IMG/VR virus record: IMGVR_UViG_3300025120_000457
Coordinates: 1-26,471 of that record
Direction: 5' to 3' (one strand)
Length of the DNA: 26,471 bases
DNA from: a virus
The first letter of the stretch is position 1; every line of letters starts with the position of its first letter. Position numbers and translations under genes: made by a program. This document shows positions 9,001 through 15,124 of the stretch, one piece after another. A model generated the notes under the pieces. The model was not told the origin of the DNA. It was given only the letters and a program-made list of their open reading frames with translations, and made no database searches.

Positions 9001-10522
9001 AAATATTAACACTGAAGCATATATGCGTTCAGGTAACTTACCAGTACGTTATGAAATTACTAACGAAGGACAAAACGGCAAGTTAGCATCTACTATTGAT
9101 GCAACACAATCAACTATACCATTAACAGATGTTAGTTTCTTTCCAACTTCTGGAACAGTATATATTGATAACGAATTAATTAGTTTTACAGGAACTGATA
9201 CAACAACTAATAGTATTACAGGATGTACAAGAGCCGCAACACTTACAAACTTCCAAGCAGGTGCGGCACGTAGTTATACAGCAGGTGCAGGTGCGTCACA
9301 CGATGCTAGAACAGGTGTAATTTTAATTAGTAATACGTGTACACCACTTATATCACATTGGGGTTCAGCGTTTATTACAGATGGCGGCTTTGATGAAGAT
9401 CGTGGTTACATTTTCTCTTACACAGAACAAGCACTAACAGTTACGAATGTTAGACAAACAGCATTTATGATTAGACTAGCGCCTAGTGTTTCAAACGCTA
9501 TTATTGGTGACTTGGGAGATAGAGAACTACTTAACAGAGCACAGTTGCTACTAAGTTCACTAGAAGTTACATCAGAAGCAAACGCAACAGGTGCTATTGT
9601 TATTGAAGGTATTTTAAATCCGCAAAACTATCCTAAAAACCCAGCATTAATTAGTTGGACAGGACTAAGTGGGCTTGCACAAGGAGGCCAACCAAGTTTT
9701 GCACAGATTGCGTCAGGTGGTGGTATTACATGGTCCACTGGTGCGTCATCTACTACAACAAATATTACTGCACAAGCAGGAGTTAACGCTGTGCTTGATT
9801 CAGGACTATATAGATCAAGAAATGGTAGTAGATATTTGTATGTTAATGCTTCAGATTACAGATCAACATTTGGTACAGAAAGCACAGATCCTGTGCTAGG
9901 TAAAGCAATTAGTGGTAGTAATATTAGATCTAACACTAGAGTTGACGGAGGATATATTGCATCAAGCGGAAATTATGGTTACTTGTTCTTATCACAGACA
10001 CTAAGTGGTAATATTAATCAAAACGGCTCAAACGCAATGACAATTATATCACATGGTACGTTAGAAAATGCTAACTTTGCATATATTCAAAAAGCAAGTT
10101 GGGAAGCAAGTGGTGGTAGAGACGGTACAGCAGTAGCATCATCAAGTTCATCACCAAATTGGCCTGCTAACACAGTTATTAACAAAATTGAATTAGTGGA
10201 CTTTGCTGGTACAGAATATTATTTGATTGAATTTAATAATGCGGCAAGCGGAAATCTAACAGCAGGCTCAGGTACAATTACACTTGAATTTATATCACCA
10301 CCGTATGGACAACCAGGTGAAACAGTTCTATCATTTATTGCACAGCCAGGTGCCCGTGCTGACTTAGATTTATCTCAGTTGAAAGAACTTACAAATACTA
10401 CATTAGGTGGTAGAGGTACTTTTCCAAATGGTCCAGATGTTTTAGCAATTAATGTATTTAAAACTACTGGTACAGATGTTGAAGCCAACATCATTCTACG
10501 TTGGTCAGAGGCTCAAGCGTAA
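3098..10522 (+). CDS. Giant (2474 aa) repeat-containing tail-fibre-like structural protein
   Basis: An exceptionally long virion-type protein, starting at the ATG at 3098 with a GGGG ribosome-binding site at 3086-3089. The N-terminus (about residues 1-60; YKFKPGIGYTENLFPNAYALL) resembles the N-terminal segment of large structural proteins in marine T4-like phages and probably attaches it to the virion. Residues about 60-260 are helical and Thr-rich. Residues about 872-1562 hold eight degenerate copies of a 70-90-residue beta unit (see repeat feature). Residues about 1918-1990 contain a conserved virion module (GTGPSGYDFDP, then MRSGNLPVRYEI). The C-terminus ends in beta-rich, Gly/Ser-rich sequence. 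There are no signal peptide or enzyme motifs. The last 10 bases overlap the convergent dioxygenase gene on the minus strand. The probable role is host recognition or a long appendage; it could instead be a gp10- or gp12-like baseplate/fibre protein with repeat expansion. Confidence 0.88.
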   Translation: MAKKKIGNYKFKPGIGYTENLFPNAYALLNANKAFLQAETGQFITSRVSDATAFQADLISLVDDLEQEIVLGTTATQRLWGQIENQKTTNQKLTRKRTLTRLKTALAALSNVTSTYQTAMENAIDEIIDIADNGFTSATALVTSERTGETELNIGYAVTQIKNNRAFMIAEVKAFMNVDTPGNTVTTAATFETNLGLLLDCITQDISTTANNLTKTVNEEIYVLTAPADRSLLGDGLTRLATVIKQIVEKSTVIRTTGNSLTQSTTGTVSSTVLGDRTRQHVLDTQTVVANGTVASLPSPVYPNYSDEPAAGQAAATDLENNKTTVATSVNGFYNYTFNQAKCERDTGLILNAYLFDLRYGGNMKTYNYASKYWEGDVAQVDGTRYPETDTHSWLTVLIKDFVLNKTTYPNEQSATTQTITGTDAEAGADTPITDLGTLVVDTIAGGLSARPVFVDTGAGYIKFPGNYDSSDILLITNTTNNEVIYSFNDVNAGGVTELATAFVSTNDVAYKDDPDFPKYLQTTDAITKVYLNKNTSTQLNVDRLQIYVDTDELIIRPFEFGTDAIERNRTAEPQSMLDADFEYGLQPTKWSAIATMRGYPSVYEIPGTETSVISVVSDSSAGTAGVGSSLITVTTAGAHGFELGDAVTIKGLKQDIQGYSRAEGAFIIIAVPNAVSFQYYAKAKVGVSGNVNIEAEATQLRQAGFYTGASIGVPAFSVESNGSSGVLRPALTVALGEDVIPFTVQSGGAPEVGAPMTASSGIALGTQVTGKVGTGGIAVTPVVTADYGPGTTDIDVQSATGIQQNMAANKGDGTPTLVNTVVGTTITFSDAITSDVKGNYVQYTGISGQNVVSLGYGASLSISRAAGNYSLVEIVNSGQDYNVNDILLIQGEFLGGVTPTNDCTITVDTVDTGGEILTLTLAGNAFNGTGNFGNVTGVYQNGQGNGGLWNLGYTSNVYNSVTLSNPSFPSQSGTVSGGSGTGVLLDFVITNNSYAVTVDPADAGVTGYSVYDIIEVAGNNLGGTSPNNDAQVTVVSVDSNGYPTGVSVTGNGANATNNFVNVTFSTNNSGIGANLNIGTDGATYTPTFTVTGTGFAVNDTVTVLGTQVGGASPLNDITITIDTVDTGGEILTFTTSGTAVNSHSYTGIANGVNLVGSGAGFDVVIDGLTETYLVTVATAGNNYAPNQTVVLPGTSFGGEAGTNDLTLTITDVSNDSTLTAGGILTVNVAGTAVKSTSGYKVADRLKVNGSSFPGGADTTNDAIIEITAVDSGGGITNFATTGTAPNGIETYTAVTGTASASGTSATFDVTRTGTTYTAFLNGAGANFVQNETVTILGTDLGGATTANDCTITVDSVDGSGTILTLTPTGTAANVGALNNTSASSIAGNGATFDVALAGGSYTTTVSQAGQEYYTGQKFIVTGNLLAGGTPTNDLTITITGVNASGGITAIGSVGTASTDVGSFPNVTANTASATGNGLSIDVLRDGTAADSSVGTYTFSISNPGGNYNIGDKIKIGGELLGGNSAIHDVEVLVDSIDSAGAVVTFTATGDAFAGTSFDLYSTVTIDTPTTAQLATTLDISFSALATLRINFDSAHGLVPGDTFITTVDSDDGSNNHDLAAGSFIATTIPSSTSLTFTARAAGAIDAASDNINGTVYPRPDSFFIHRPFDGGVQLGTGGPQHGAQAIRQSKKYIRYQSGKGIMYTTGALFAPSYDLRTVTSSGIETGSTITVTCDDNDHGLQIGARVKLIGIETVGYNGTYTVNDVLDERTFEVINTLNRLGGTSAILSFGAQMSTFQWHGATVRSGVFDDQNGIYWEYDGTNLLCCQRTSTKQISGTGAITPDTNTVTGTNTRFRDQLKAGDRIVIRGMTHVISGIATQTSMTVTPDYRGVNAAVGTKICLVADKKVRQTDWNLDRLDGTGPSGYDFDPAKMQMIGIEYSWYGAGFIDFMVRGADGNFVYAHRIRNSNINTEAYMRSGNLPVRYEITNEGQNGKLASTIDATQSTIPLTDVSFFPTSGTVYIDNELISFTGTDTTTNSITGCTRAATLTNFQAGAARSYTAGAGASHDARTGVILISNTCTPLISHWGSAFITDGGFDEDRGYIFSYTEQALTVTNVRQTAFMIRLAPSVSNAIIGDLGDRELLNRAQLLLSSLEVTSEANATGAIVIEGILNPQNYPKNPALISWTGLSGLAQGGQPSFAQIASGGGITWSTGASSTTTNITAQAGVNAVLDSGLYRSRNGSRYLYVNASDYRSTFGTESTDPVLGKAISGSNIRSNTRVDGGYIASSGNYGYLFLSQTLSGNINQNGSNAMTIISHGTLENANFAYIQKASWEASGGRDGTAVASSSSSPNWPANTVINKIELVDFAGTEYYLIEFNNAASGNLTAGSGTITLEFISPPYGQPGETVLSFIAQPGARADLDLSQLKELTNTTLGGRGTFPNGPDVLAINVFKTTGTDVEANIILRWSEAQA
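5711..7785 (+). repeat. Eight tandem beta-domain repeats inside the giant fibre gene
   Basis: The encoded protein (residues about 872-1562) shows a unit repeated about eight times every 70-90 residues. The core is 'G-x-N/D-Y-x-(2-3)-D/N-x-(3-5)-G-x-x-L/F-GG-x-x-x-x-N-D-x-x-I-T-V-x-x-V-D-x-x-G-x-I', followed by a G-T-A/G-D-A-F/V tail. Clear copies have their LGG or equivalent Gly-Gly core near 5785, 6170, 6430, 6690, 6860, 7120, 7380 and 7660. Copies are strongly diverged in protein, but two share a nearly identical 33-base stretch (5822-5854 and 6464-6496). This suggests recent duplication or gene conversion on top of old divergence. Confidence 0.85.
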
Positions 10523-11040
10523 AGGTTATAATTTACAATACAGCGTGGATTGTCAGTTGGAAATCCTCCAGCATGTAGTGTGTTACCGTCAAACAAAACA
10601 ATACGTCCTTTTTTAGGTGTAACTCTTTGTAGTTCTTTATCATCTGCAAAGAATATTGTATCACCATCGCTATCATTTACATAATAGATTAAACCTAGAT
10701 GTTCTTCGGGTCTATCAGTATGCGGTGCATAATGATCTAATGTTGTTTTGTGAGGTACTGTAATAAAAAGCCTAGCAGTAATTATATCTATAAAATTTAC
10801 ATTAAGTGCTGGGCATACTATTTGAGGGACTTTGCTAAAATTTCCAAAGTGTTCTGTTAACTTTGTACTGCTTTTTAAAACATGCTCAAAACTTATAGGC
10901 ATTGTACCGTTATCTATAGCAGTAGGTTCATGTTTACATACAAGTGGTAACATTGCATTAACACTAGTGTTACCAAATACAAGAGTATGATAGTAGTCTT
11001 GTAATTCTGTTGGTATTAAATCGTCTTTAACTATTATCAT
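10513..11040 (-). CDS. 2OG-Fe(II) dioxygenase, prolyl-4-hydroxylase-like
   Basis: A 175-residue single-domain oxygenase of the 2-oxoglutarate/Fe(II) double-stranded beta-helix family. The metal triad is visible as H107-T-D109 (in YAPHTDRPEEH) and H156 (in GNTLHAGGF). R166 (in NPRCIVNYNL) is placed to bind the 2-oxoglutarate carboxylate. The layout is close to prolyl-4-hydroxylase-like proteins, which hydroxylate peptides or small molecules. It is the last gene of the minus-strand cluster and overlaps gmhB by 14 bases. Its stop overlaps the end of the giant fibre gene by 10 bases, with no room for a classical terminator. No convincing Shine-Dalgarno is present, so translation may be coupled to gmhB. 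It belongs to a different subfamily from the three other dioxygenases in the window. The substrate is unknown; fibre proteins or sugar intermediates are candidates by context only. Confidence 0.88.
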   Translation of the reverse strand: MIIVKDDLIPTELQDYYHTLVFGNTSVNAMLPLVCKHEPTAIDNGTMPISFEHVLKSSTKLTEHFGNFSKVPQIVCPALNVNFIDIITARLFITVPHKTTLDHYAPHTDRPEEHLGLIYYVNDSDGDTIFFADDKELQRVTPKKGRIVLFDGNTLHAGGFPTDNPRCIVNYNLYA

Positions 11041-11662
11041 TTAGACTGCTAACAAAAGCCTCAAGATTGTCAAATACTTTAGTTGCTTTTCTAAGTTGTT
11101 TATATGTAAATCTTTTGTTAAGTAATTCTTCAGTTTCTTTACCATATCCTGTACGTACAAGTATAGGTCTTGCACCCATCTTTATAGCGGCTTTCAGATC
11201 TGATATTTTATCTCCAACAAAATATCCTTTATTAAATTTAACATGTGTTACTTCTTGTTCACAACGTTTGAACATACCAGTGTTTGGTTTTGCAAACATA
11301 TCTTTCTTAGAACTACTAGCACTATAATATAAGCCATCAATACTAGGACATCCTGCTTCGCCTAATTTTTCAAACATATGAGTATGAACTTTTTCTACAT
11401 CTTCTTGACTATAAATTCCTTTTTCAATGCCACCTTGATTTGTAATAATAACAATTTTATGTCCAAGTTTACGTAGGTTAACAATAGCATCTAAACTACC
11501 ATCTTCAAACTCCCAATCGGCAACTTTGTATACATAGTCGCCAATGTCTTTATTGATAACTCCGTCTCTATCTAAACCTACTACACACTTTGGTGCAATA
11601 TAATCAGGTTTATAAAAGTCGATATTGACATCATCACTCCATACTATCTTTGGGTTGCTCAT
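11027..11662 (-). CDS. gmhB: HAD phosphatase, D-glycero-D-manno-heptose-1,7-bisphosphate 7-phosphatase-like
   Basis: GmhB removes the 7-phosphate from heptose-1,7-bisphosphate in ADP-heptose synthesis. All four HAD motifs are visible: DRDGVIN with nucleophile D31 and acid/base D33, TNQGG at 74-78, K125 in FAKPNTGM, and GDKISDL with acidic residues D151 and D155. The 'INKD...V....F.DG..DAI..L...GH.I.I.TNQGGI..G.Y' run is typical of GmhB/histidinol-phosphatase members. The Cys/His zinc-binding loop normally found just before the RKP motif in GmhB is missing: residues 110-124 read GLYYSASSSKKDMFA. This is either a zinc-independent variant or a related phosphatase. It overlaps the cupin gene by 29 bases and has an AAGGA site upstream. 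Placement beside hldD and hldE supports the heptose role. Confidence 0.85.
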   Translation of the reverse strand: MSNPKIVWSDDVNIDFYKPDYIAPKCVVGLDRDGVINKDIGDYVYKVADWEFEDGSLDAIVNLRKLGHKIVIITNQGGIEKGIYSQEDVEKVHTHMFEKLGEAGCPSIDGLYYSASSSKKDMFAKPNTGMFKRCEQEVTHVKFNKGYFVGDKISDLKAAIKMGARPILVRTGYGKETEELLNKRFTYKQLRKATKVFDNLEAFVSSLNDNS

Positions 11663-12059
11663 CTGATACTTTTCCTTTTATTTCGTCTAACAAACCTTCT
11701 TGGCTATCACCTGGAATAAGCCTATAATTATCTTCTACACTGTCAGCAGTGCTTACTTCTGTGATGCTACTGTTATCTTCTAATGCTTCTAGTTGATGTG
11801 GTAAAAGAGGTTTGTTACGCCATGTCATTCCTTGTGTAAGAGTTTGACTAAACAGTGTTGCAGTCTTTGTATCAATCCATCGTACAATAAAACTACCTTC
11901 GTTTACAAACCAACTTTCATCTTTTTCTTTATGAAAATGCATACTAAATTTATTTCCTTTTTTAGTAAACACCATCATCTTACCACAATATTTTTCATTA
12001 GTAGCCCAAATTAATTCAAAGCCCCAGCCTTTGTCTACTTTACCTTCTAGTCGTTCCAT
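11634..12059 (-). CDS. Small cupin-domain protein (sugar-isomerase-like)
   Basis: A 141-residue single cupin barrel. Probable metal ligands are H41 and H43 with E48 (HFHKEKDE) and H88 (LLPHQLEAL). The arrangement resembles the C-terminal cupin domains of mannose-6-phosphate isomerase/GDP-mannose pyrophosphorylase and other sugar-binding cupins. The N-terminus (KVDKGWGFELIWAT) also matches the K-x-WG-x-E pattern of those enzymes. The last 30 residues are acidic and probably flexible. A TTGGAG ribosome-binding site lies about 10 bases before the ATG. It overlaps the upstream dioxygenase by 13 bases and gmhB by 29 bases, so it is certainly part of the heptose cluster. It may be a sugar isomerase/epimerase or a regulatory sugar-binding protein. 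It is not an obvious replacement for GmhA, which has a SIS fold. Confidence 0.85.
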   Translation of the reverse strand: MERLEGKVDKGWGFELIWATNEKYCGKMMVFTKKGNKFSMHFHKEKDESWFVNEGSFIVRWIDTKTATLFSQTLTQGMTWRNKPLLPHQLEALEDNSSITEVSTADSVEDNYRLIPGDSQEGLLDEIKGKVSDEQPKDSME

Positions 12060-12691
12060 TCTTTAATCTCCAATTGTTTTACGTTATCGTAACCAAAATT
12101 TCCAAAAGCGAAAAAATTTGTTGCAAGACTGTATCTATCTTGATTACTTGTGTTAGGTTCAACACTATGTTCTACGTTACTAGGAAACATTATTAGCATA
12201 TCTTCTTCTACTTCAAATGGCCAACCTGATGCAACTACCGGAGTATAATTTTCTACAGGAACCTCAACTGTTTCACTAAAAACATTATCATAATGTTTAC
12301 GTCTATGCATAATTATTCTACCACACTCTTTAGGTGTTTGTAAGTAATATACTGCACTAATTAAACTATTAGCATGATTGTGCATATTAACATGTTCACC
12401 TGGAGGTTGTTTACTAATCCAACTGTTAGTCATTTTAAAATTAACCGATGTAGAATATCCTAAACAATTATGTACAAATGAACTTACTTCGCTAGTAATT
12501 TGTTCCTTTAATTCTTTAAAGTTGTTAAGTAGTTCTAATTTATCACTTGGTTTGTTTGGATTTGGTCTTGAAATAGTTTCATCATTATTAATTAATTGTT
12601 CTTTTATTTTATCGTTTAGTTTAGGCATACGCACTACACCTACTGGCACTGAAAATAATTGATGAAGTTCTAAGTTACCAAGTTTAAGCAT
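12047..12691 (-). CDS. 2OG-Fe(II) dioxygenase, phage type (paralogue A)
   Basis: A 214-residue protein homologous to the two tandem dioxygenases at 18561-19819. Shared marks are a starting 'LFSxPV' strand, a 'MTNSWISKQPPGEHVNMHNHAN' block carrying H104, H106 and N108, the 'SAVYYLQTP' strand, 'MFPSNVEHSVEPN' with H175, and R186 in 'RYSLATNFF'. Family members of this type are widespread in marine T4-like phages and hydroxylate unknown targets. The second metal-binding position (usually Asp in HxD) is not obvious, because the motif reads H-N-H-A-N. The ligand set therefore differs from the textbook HxD...H triad. The gene overlaps hldD by 8 bases and the cupin by 13, so it is expressed with the heptose genes, possibly modifying the sugar or an acceptor. 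Confidence 0.85.
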   Translation of the reverse strand: MLKLGNLELHQLFSVPVGVVRMPKLNDKIKEQLINNDETISRPNPNKPSDKLELLNNFKELKEQITSEVSSFVHNCLGYSTSVNFKMTNSWISKQPPGEHVNMHNHANSLISAVYYLQTPKECGRIIMHRRKHYDNVFSETVEVPVENYTPVVASGWPFEVEEDMLIMFPSNVEHSVEPNTSNQDRYSLATNFFAFGNFGYDNVKQLEIKEWND

Positions 12692-13520
12692 TTTGTATCC
12701 ATTCTTTAGGTGTTGTAAATTTAAAGTCGCCTAATGTTTTTAAAAGTTTTGTATTATCACTGCATGTATATTTTTGATACTGACTTTGTAATGCAGTTGG
12801 CATTGGAATAGATTGCACAGTTGCATTATACTTATTTGCAATATCATTAGCGATCGAACCAAAACTAGTTGTTGTTCCAGTACCTACATTCCATATACCC
12901 ATTTCGTCAATGTACATCATTTTTTCGATAATCTTACATACATCTCCAACATATATAAAGTCTCGTAAATACTCATCACTGCCTTCAAAAGGATGTACTT
13001 TTCCTGTTTCTTTTGCTTGCTTTGTAAATTTATGAAACACACTCATTTGATCGCCTTTGTGTTCTTCGTGTTCTCCATATACATTAAAGAAACGTAATCC
13101 TTTAATATTACATTTATAATCTTCCCATTTAAGCATTTGTACACTACGATCAAATAGATATTTTGACCATGCATAAGGACTTTGTGGTTGCTTAGGAGCA
13201 TCTTCATTGAACTGTTGCCCATCTCCGTATACACTAGCACTTGATGCATAAATTAAATCAACACCTTGCATGTCACACACTTGCATTAGCCTATGACTAA
13301 AGTCTAAGTTTTGCTTCATAACTTTTTCAACATCTCGTTCAGTGGTGCTTGATATTGCACCCATATGTATAACTTTATCAAATTGACTGCAATCAGGCAC
13401 TACATTTTCAATAAACTCGTATTCAGCAATGCCGTGTCCTTGATCCATTAGATGTTCTTTTAGATTCTTACCAATAAATCCGTCAGCACCTGTAATTAAT
13501 ATTTTTAAACTATCACTCAT
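12684..13520 (-). CDS. hldD: ADP-L-glycero-D-manno-heptose 6-epimerase-like protein
   Basis: HldD (RfaD) converts ADP-D-glycero- to ADP-L-glycero-D-manno-heptose, using a tightly bound NADP. The 278-residue protein is an extended short-chain dehydrogenase with the Rossmann motif GADGFIG (11-17), the SSTTE loop (58-61), and S93/S94 with Y116-x-x-x-K120 as catalytic residues. Also present are the HldD-specific stretches 'FFNVYGEHEEHKGDQMSVFHKF' and 'FEGSDEYLRDFIYVGDV', which closely match the bacterial enzyme. It is about 30 residues shorter than the E. coli enzyme because the segment after the first strands is trimmed. It overlaps hldE by 8 bases. Other SDR sugar epimerases are possible on fold alone, but the HKG and RDF motifs make HldD the best assignment. 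Confidence 0.9.
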   Translation of the reverse strand: MSDSLKILITGADGFIGKNLKEHLMDQGHGIAEYEFIENVVPDCSQFDKVIHMGAISSTTERDVEKVMKQNLDFSHRLMQVCDMQGVDLIYASSASVYGDGQQFNEDAPKQPQSPYAWSKYLFDRSVQMLKWEDYKCNIKGLRFFNVYGEHEEHKGDQMSVFHKFTKQAKETGKVHPFEGSDEYLRDFIYVGDVCKIIEKMMYIDEMGIWNVGTGTTTSFGSIANDIANKYNATVQSIPMPTALQSQYQKYTCSDNTKLLKTLGDFKFTTPKEWIQNA

Positions 13521-14655
13521 TTATTTTCTCTAATATACTTGTAGTTGAAAAATCTTCAACTGTAGGAACAATGTATACACTAGTTAAGTCATGTCCTACT
13601 ACTTCATTAACTTTATAATCTCCACCTTTAACAATTAAATTTGGTTTTAATAATTTAATTAAATTATAAGGAGTATCTTCACTAAAAACAATAACTTCGT
13701 CTACCCAAGATAAAATTTCTAATTGCTTTTTTCTAATTTCGACAGTATTAATAGGTCTATTGTCGCCTTTTAATGTACGCACACTATGATCGTCATTTAA
13801 TCCTACAATAAGTTTATCGCCTTTTTCTTTTGCCGCTTTTAATAATTCAAAATGACCTGTATGTAATATATCAAAACACCCATTAGTAAACACAACAGTA
13901 TTTTCTAAATCTCGTTTAGATAATTTATATGTACCACTATGTTTAACACTTTCTGTTGACCCTCTTGTTGCAAGTTCTAAACATTTTTTATGTGAGTAAC
14001 CTTTTGTAAGACCATAAACAAATCCTGCTAAGAAACAATCACCTGCGCCTGTTACATCTGATACTTCTACGTTTTCTACAGGTATATTATAACTTTTCCC
14101 ATCGATGTTTGCAATAACTTCTTTCCCTGCATTAGTTGTTATAATATTTCCTTGCCATTTGTCAAAACCAAATTTATAAAATTCGTTGTAATTTGGTTTT
14201 ACTAACCATGCACCTTCATACTCACTTGCATCACGTTTAGGATCTACAATAACTTTAGATCCCTGACTATTAATATGTGCAATAATTTCTTTAGAATTAT
14301 TTAAAACGCCTTTGTTATAGTCACTTAGTATAACATAATCGTATGGTGCAAAATCACTACGTAGTACATTCTTGAGTACAGCATCTGAGTCTGCATATTC
14401 ATCTTCATCCAGTCGTGTAATATAGTGTCCATCAGATATAATTCTAGTTTTAACACTACGTGGTTGTTCGTTGTGTACTAGTGTTGTATCTATATCTAAG
14501 TTTTTTAAATTTTCATATACAAGTCCTGCACCTCCTAGAGAAGTTGATACTTTATCGATATTAACTATAGGCACGGGAGCCTCTGGACTAATTCTTGAAC
14601 TAGTACCATATACATATTTGTCTAAAATAACATCGCCGAATACTAAGACTTTCAT
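13513..14655 (-). CDS. hldE: Bifunctional heptose-7-phosphate kinase / heptose-1-phosphate adenylyltransferase
   Basis: HldE carries out two steps of ADP-heptose synthesis. The N-terminal ribokinase-family domain (about residues 1-245) shows FGDVILDKY, the HldE-characteristic RISPEAPVPIV (21-31), GGAG (41-44) and the DVTGAGDCF active site with D206. The C-terminal cytidylyltransferase-like domain (about 253-380) shows TNGCFDILHTGH, with the HxGH-type motif at 265-268, then GLNDDHSVRTLKG and IVKGGDY. The protein has 380 residues against about 477 in E. coli; the kinase half is the shortened part, although its catalytic motifs are kept. The ATG follows a near-consensus sigma70-type promoter by only five bases. 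No ribosome-binding site is possible on that transcript, so a leaderless message is predicted. It is the first gene of the six-gene cluster. Confidence 0.93.
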   Translation of the reverse strand: MKVLVFGDVILDKYVYGTSSRISPEAPVPIVNIDKVSTSLGGAGLVYENLKNLDIDTTLVHNEQPRSVKTRIISDGHYITRLDEDEYADSDAVLKNVLRSDFAPYDYVILSDYNKGVLNNSKEIIAHINSQGSKVIVDPKRDASEYEGAWLVKPNYNEFYKFGFDKWQGNIITTNAGKEVIANIDGKSYNIPVENVEVSDVTGAGDCFLAGFVYGLTKGYSHKKCLELATRGSTESVKHSGTYKLSKRDLENTVVFTNGCFDILHTGHFELLKAAKEKGDKLIVGLNDDHSVRTLKGDNRPINTVEIRKKQLEILSWVDEVIVFSEDTPYNLIKLLKPNLIVKGGDYKVNEVVGHDLTSVYIVPTVEDFSTTSILEKINE

Positions 14656-14660
14656 ACTAT

Positions 14661-14689
14661 ATAATAACTTACTTACTAAGGTTTGTCAA
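14661..14689 (-). promoter_or_regulatory. sigma70-type early promoter for the heptose cluster
   Basis: On the minus strand a perfect -35 box TTGACA (14689-14684) is followed after exactly 17 bases by TATTAT (14666-14661), one mismatch from TATAAT. The hldE ATG begins six bases after the -10 box. The -35 box overlaps the last codons of the Nudix gene. A nearly identical promoter precedes the dioxygenase gene at 18561. This fits host-polymerase-driven early or middle expression. Confidence 0.8.
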
Positions 14690-15116
14690 GTAAATTTAAC
14701 ACTTTTGTTACAGTTTCTAATTTACTTTGATTAATTTTACTTTGCAATGTATTACGCAATCCGTGATGTAAAGGTTTAGGCCAACTACCACTTTTGACCC
14801 AAGCGTACCCATCATGTTCTCCGTTTAGAATAGGAATAAATTCTTCTTTAACTGCACAAAGATATGTATGAAATTGAAATTGATGATCAGTTGAGATAAA
14901 AGTTTCCAAAGGAATTGTTTTTTCGATCTTAGGTTCAAATCCAACTTCTTCGGTTATTTCTCGTTTTAATACTTCCCAAGGAGTTTCTTTACCTTCGCCG
15001 GTGCCGCCAACTAACCCCCATAGGTTTTTAGTCTTGCCTTGGGCTCGGTGTAATAAAAGAAAACGTTGTGTTTTTAGACTGTAGAATAGAGTTCCACTGC
15101 AAATTATCTGGTTCAT
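14676..15116 (-). CDS. Nudix hydrolase
   Basis: A 146-residue Nudix pyrophosphohydrolase, which cleaves nucleoside diphosphates linked to another group. The complete Nudix box G-x5-E-x7-R-E-U-x-E-E-x-G-U is present at residues 38-60 (G38, E44, R52-E53, E56-E57, G59). Upstream strands WGLVGGTG are typical of the MutT-like/NUDIX 1 group. The gene starts 8 bases after the gp15 stop with no obvious ribosome-binding site, so it is probably read from the late gp14-gp15 transcript by coupling. Its end holds the promoter for hldE. Substrate is unknown; candidates are oxidised nucleotides, nucleotide sugars (ADP-heptose is an obvious one to consider) or capped RNA. Confidence 0.88.
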   Translation of the reverse strand: MNQIICSGTLFYSLKTQRFLLLHRAQGKTKNLWGLVGGTGEGKETPWEVLKREITEEVGFEPKIEKTIPLETFISTDHQFQFHTYLCAVKEEFIPILNGEHDGYAWVKSGSWPKPLHHGLRNTLQSKINQSKLETVTKVLNLLDKP

Positions 15117-15124
15117 ACAAATAA

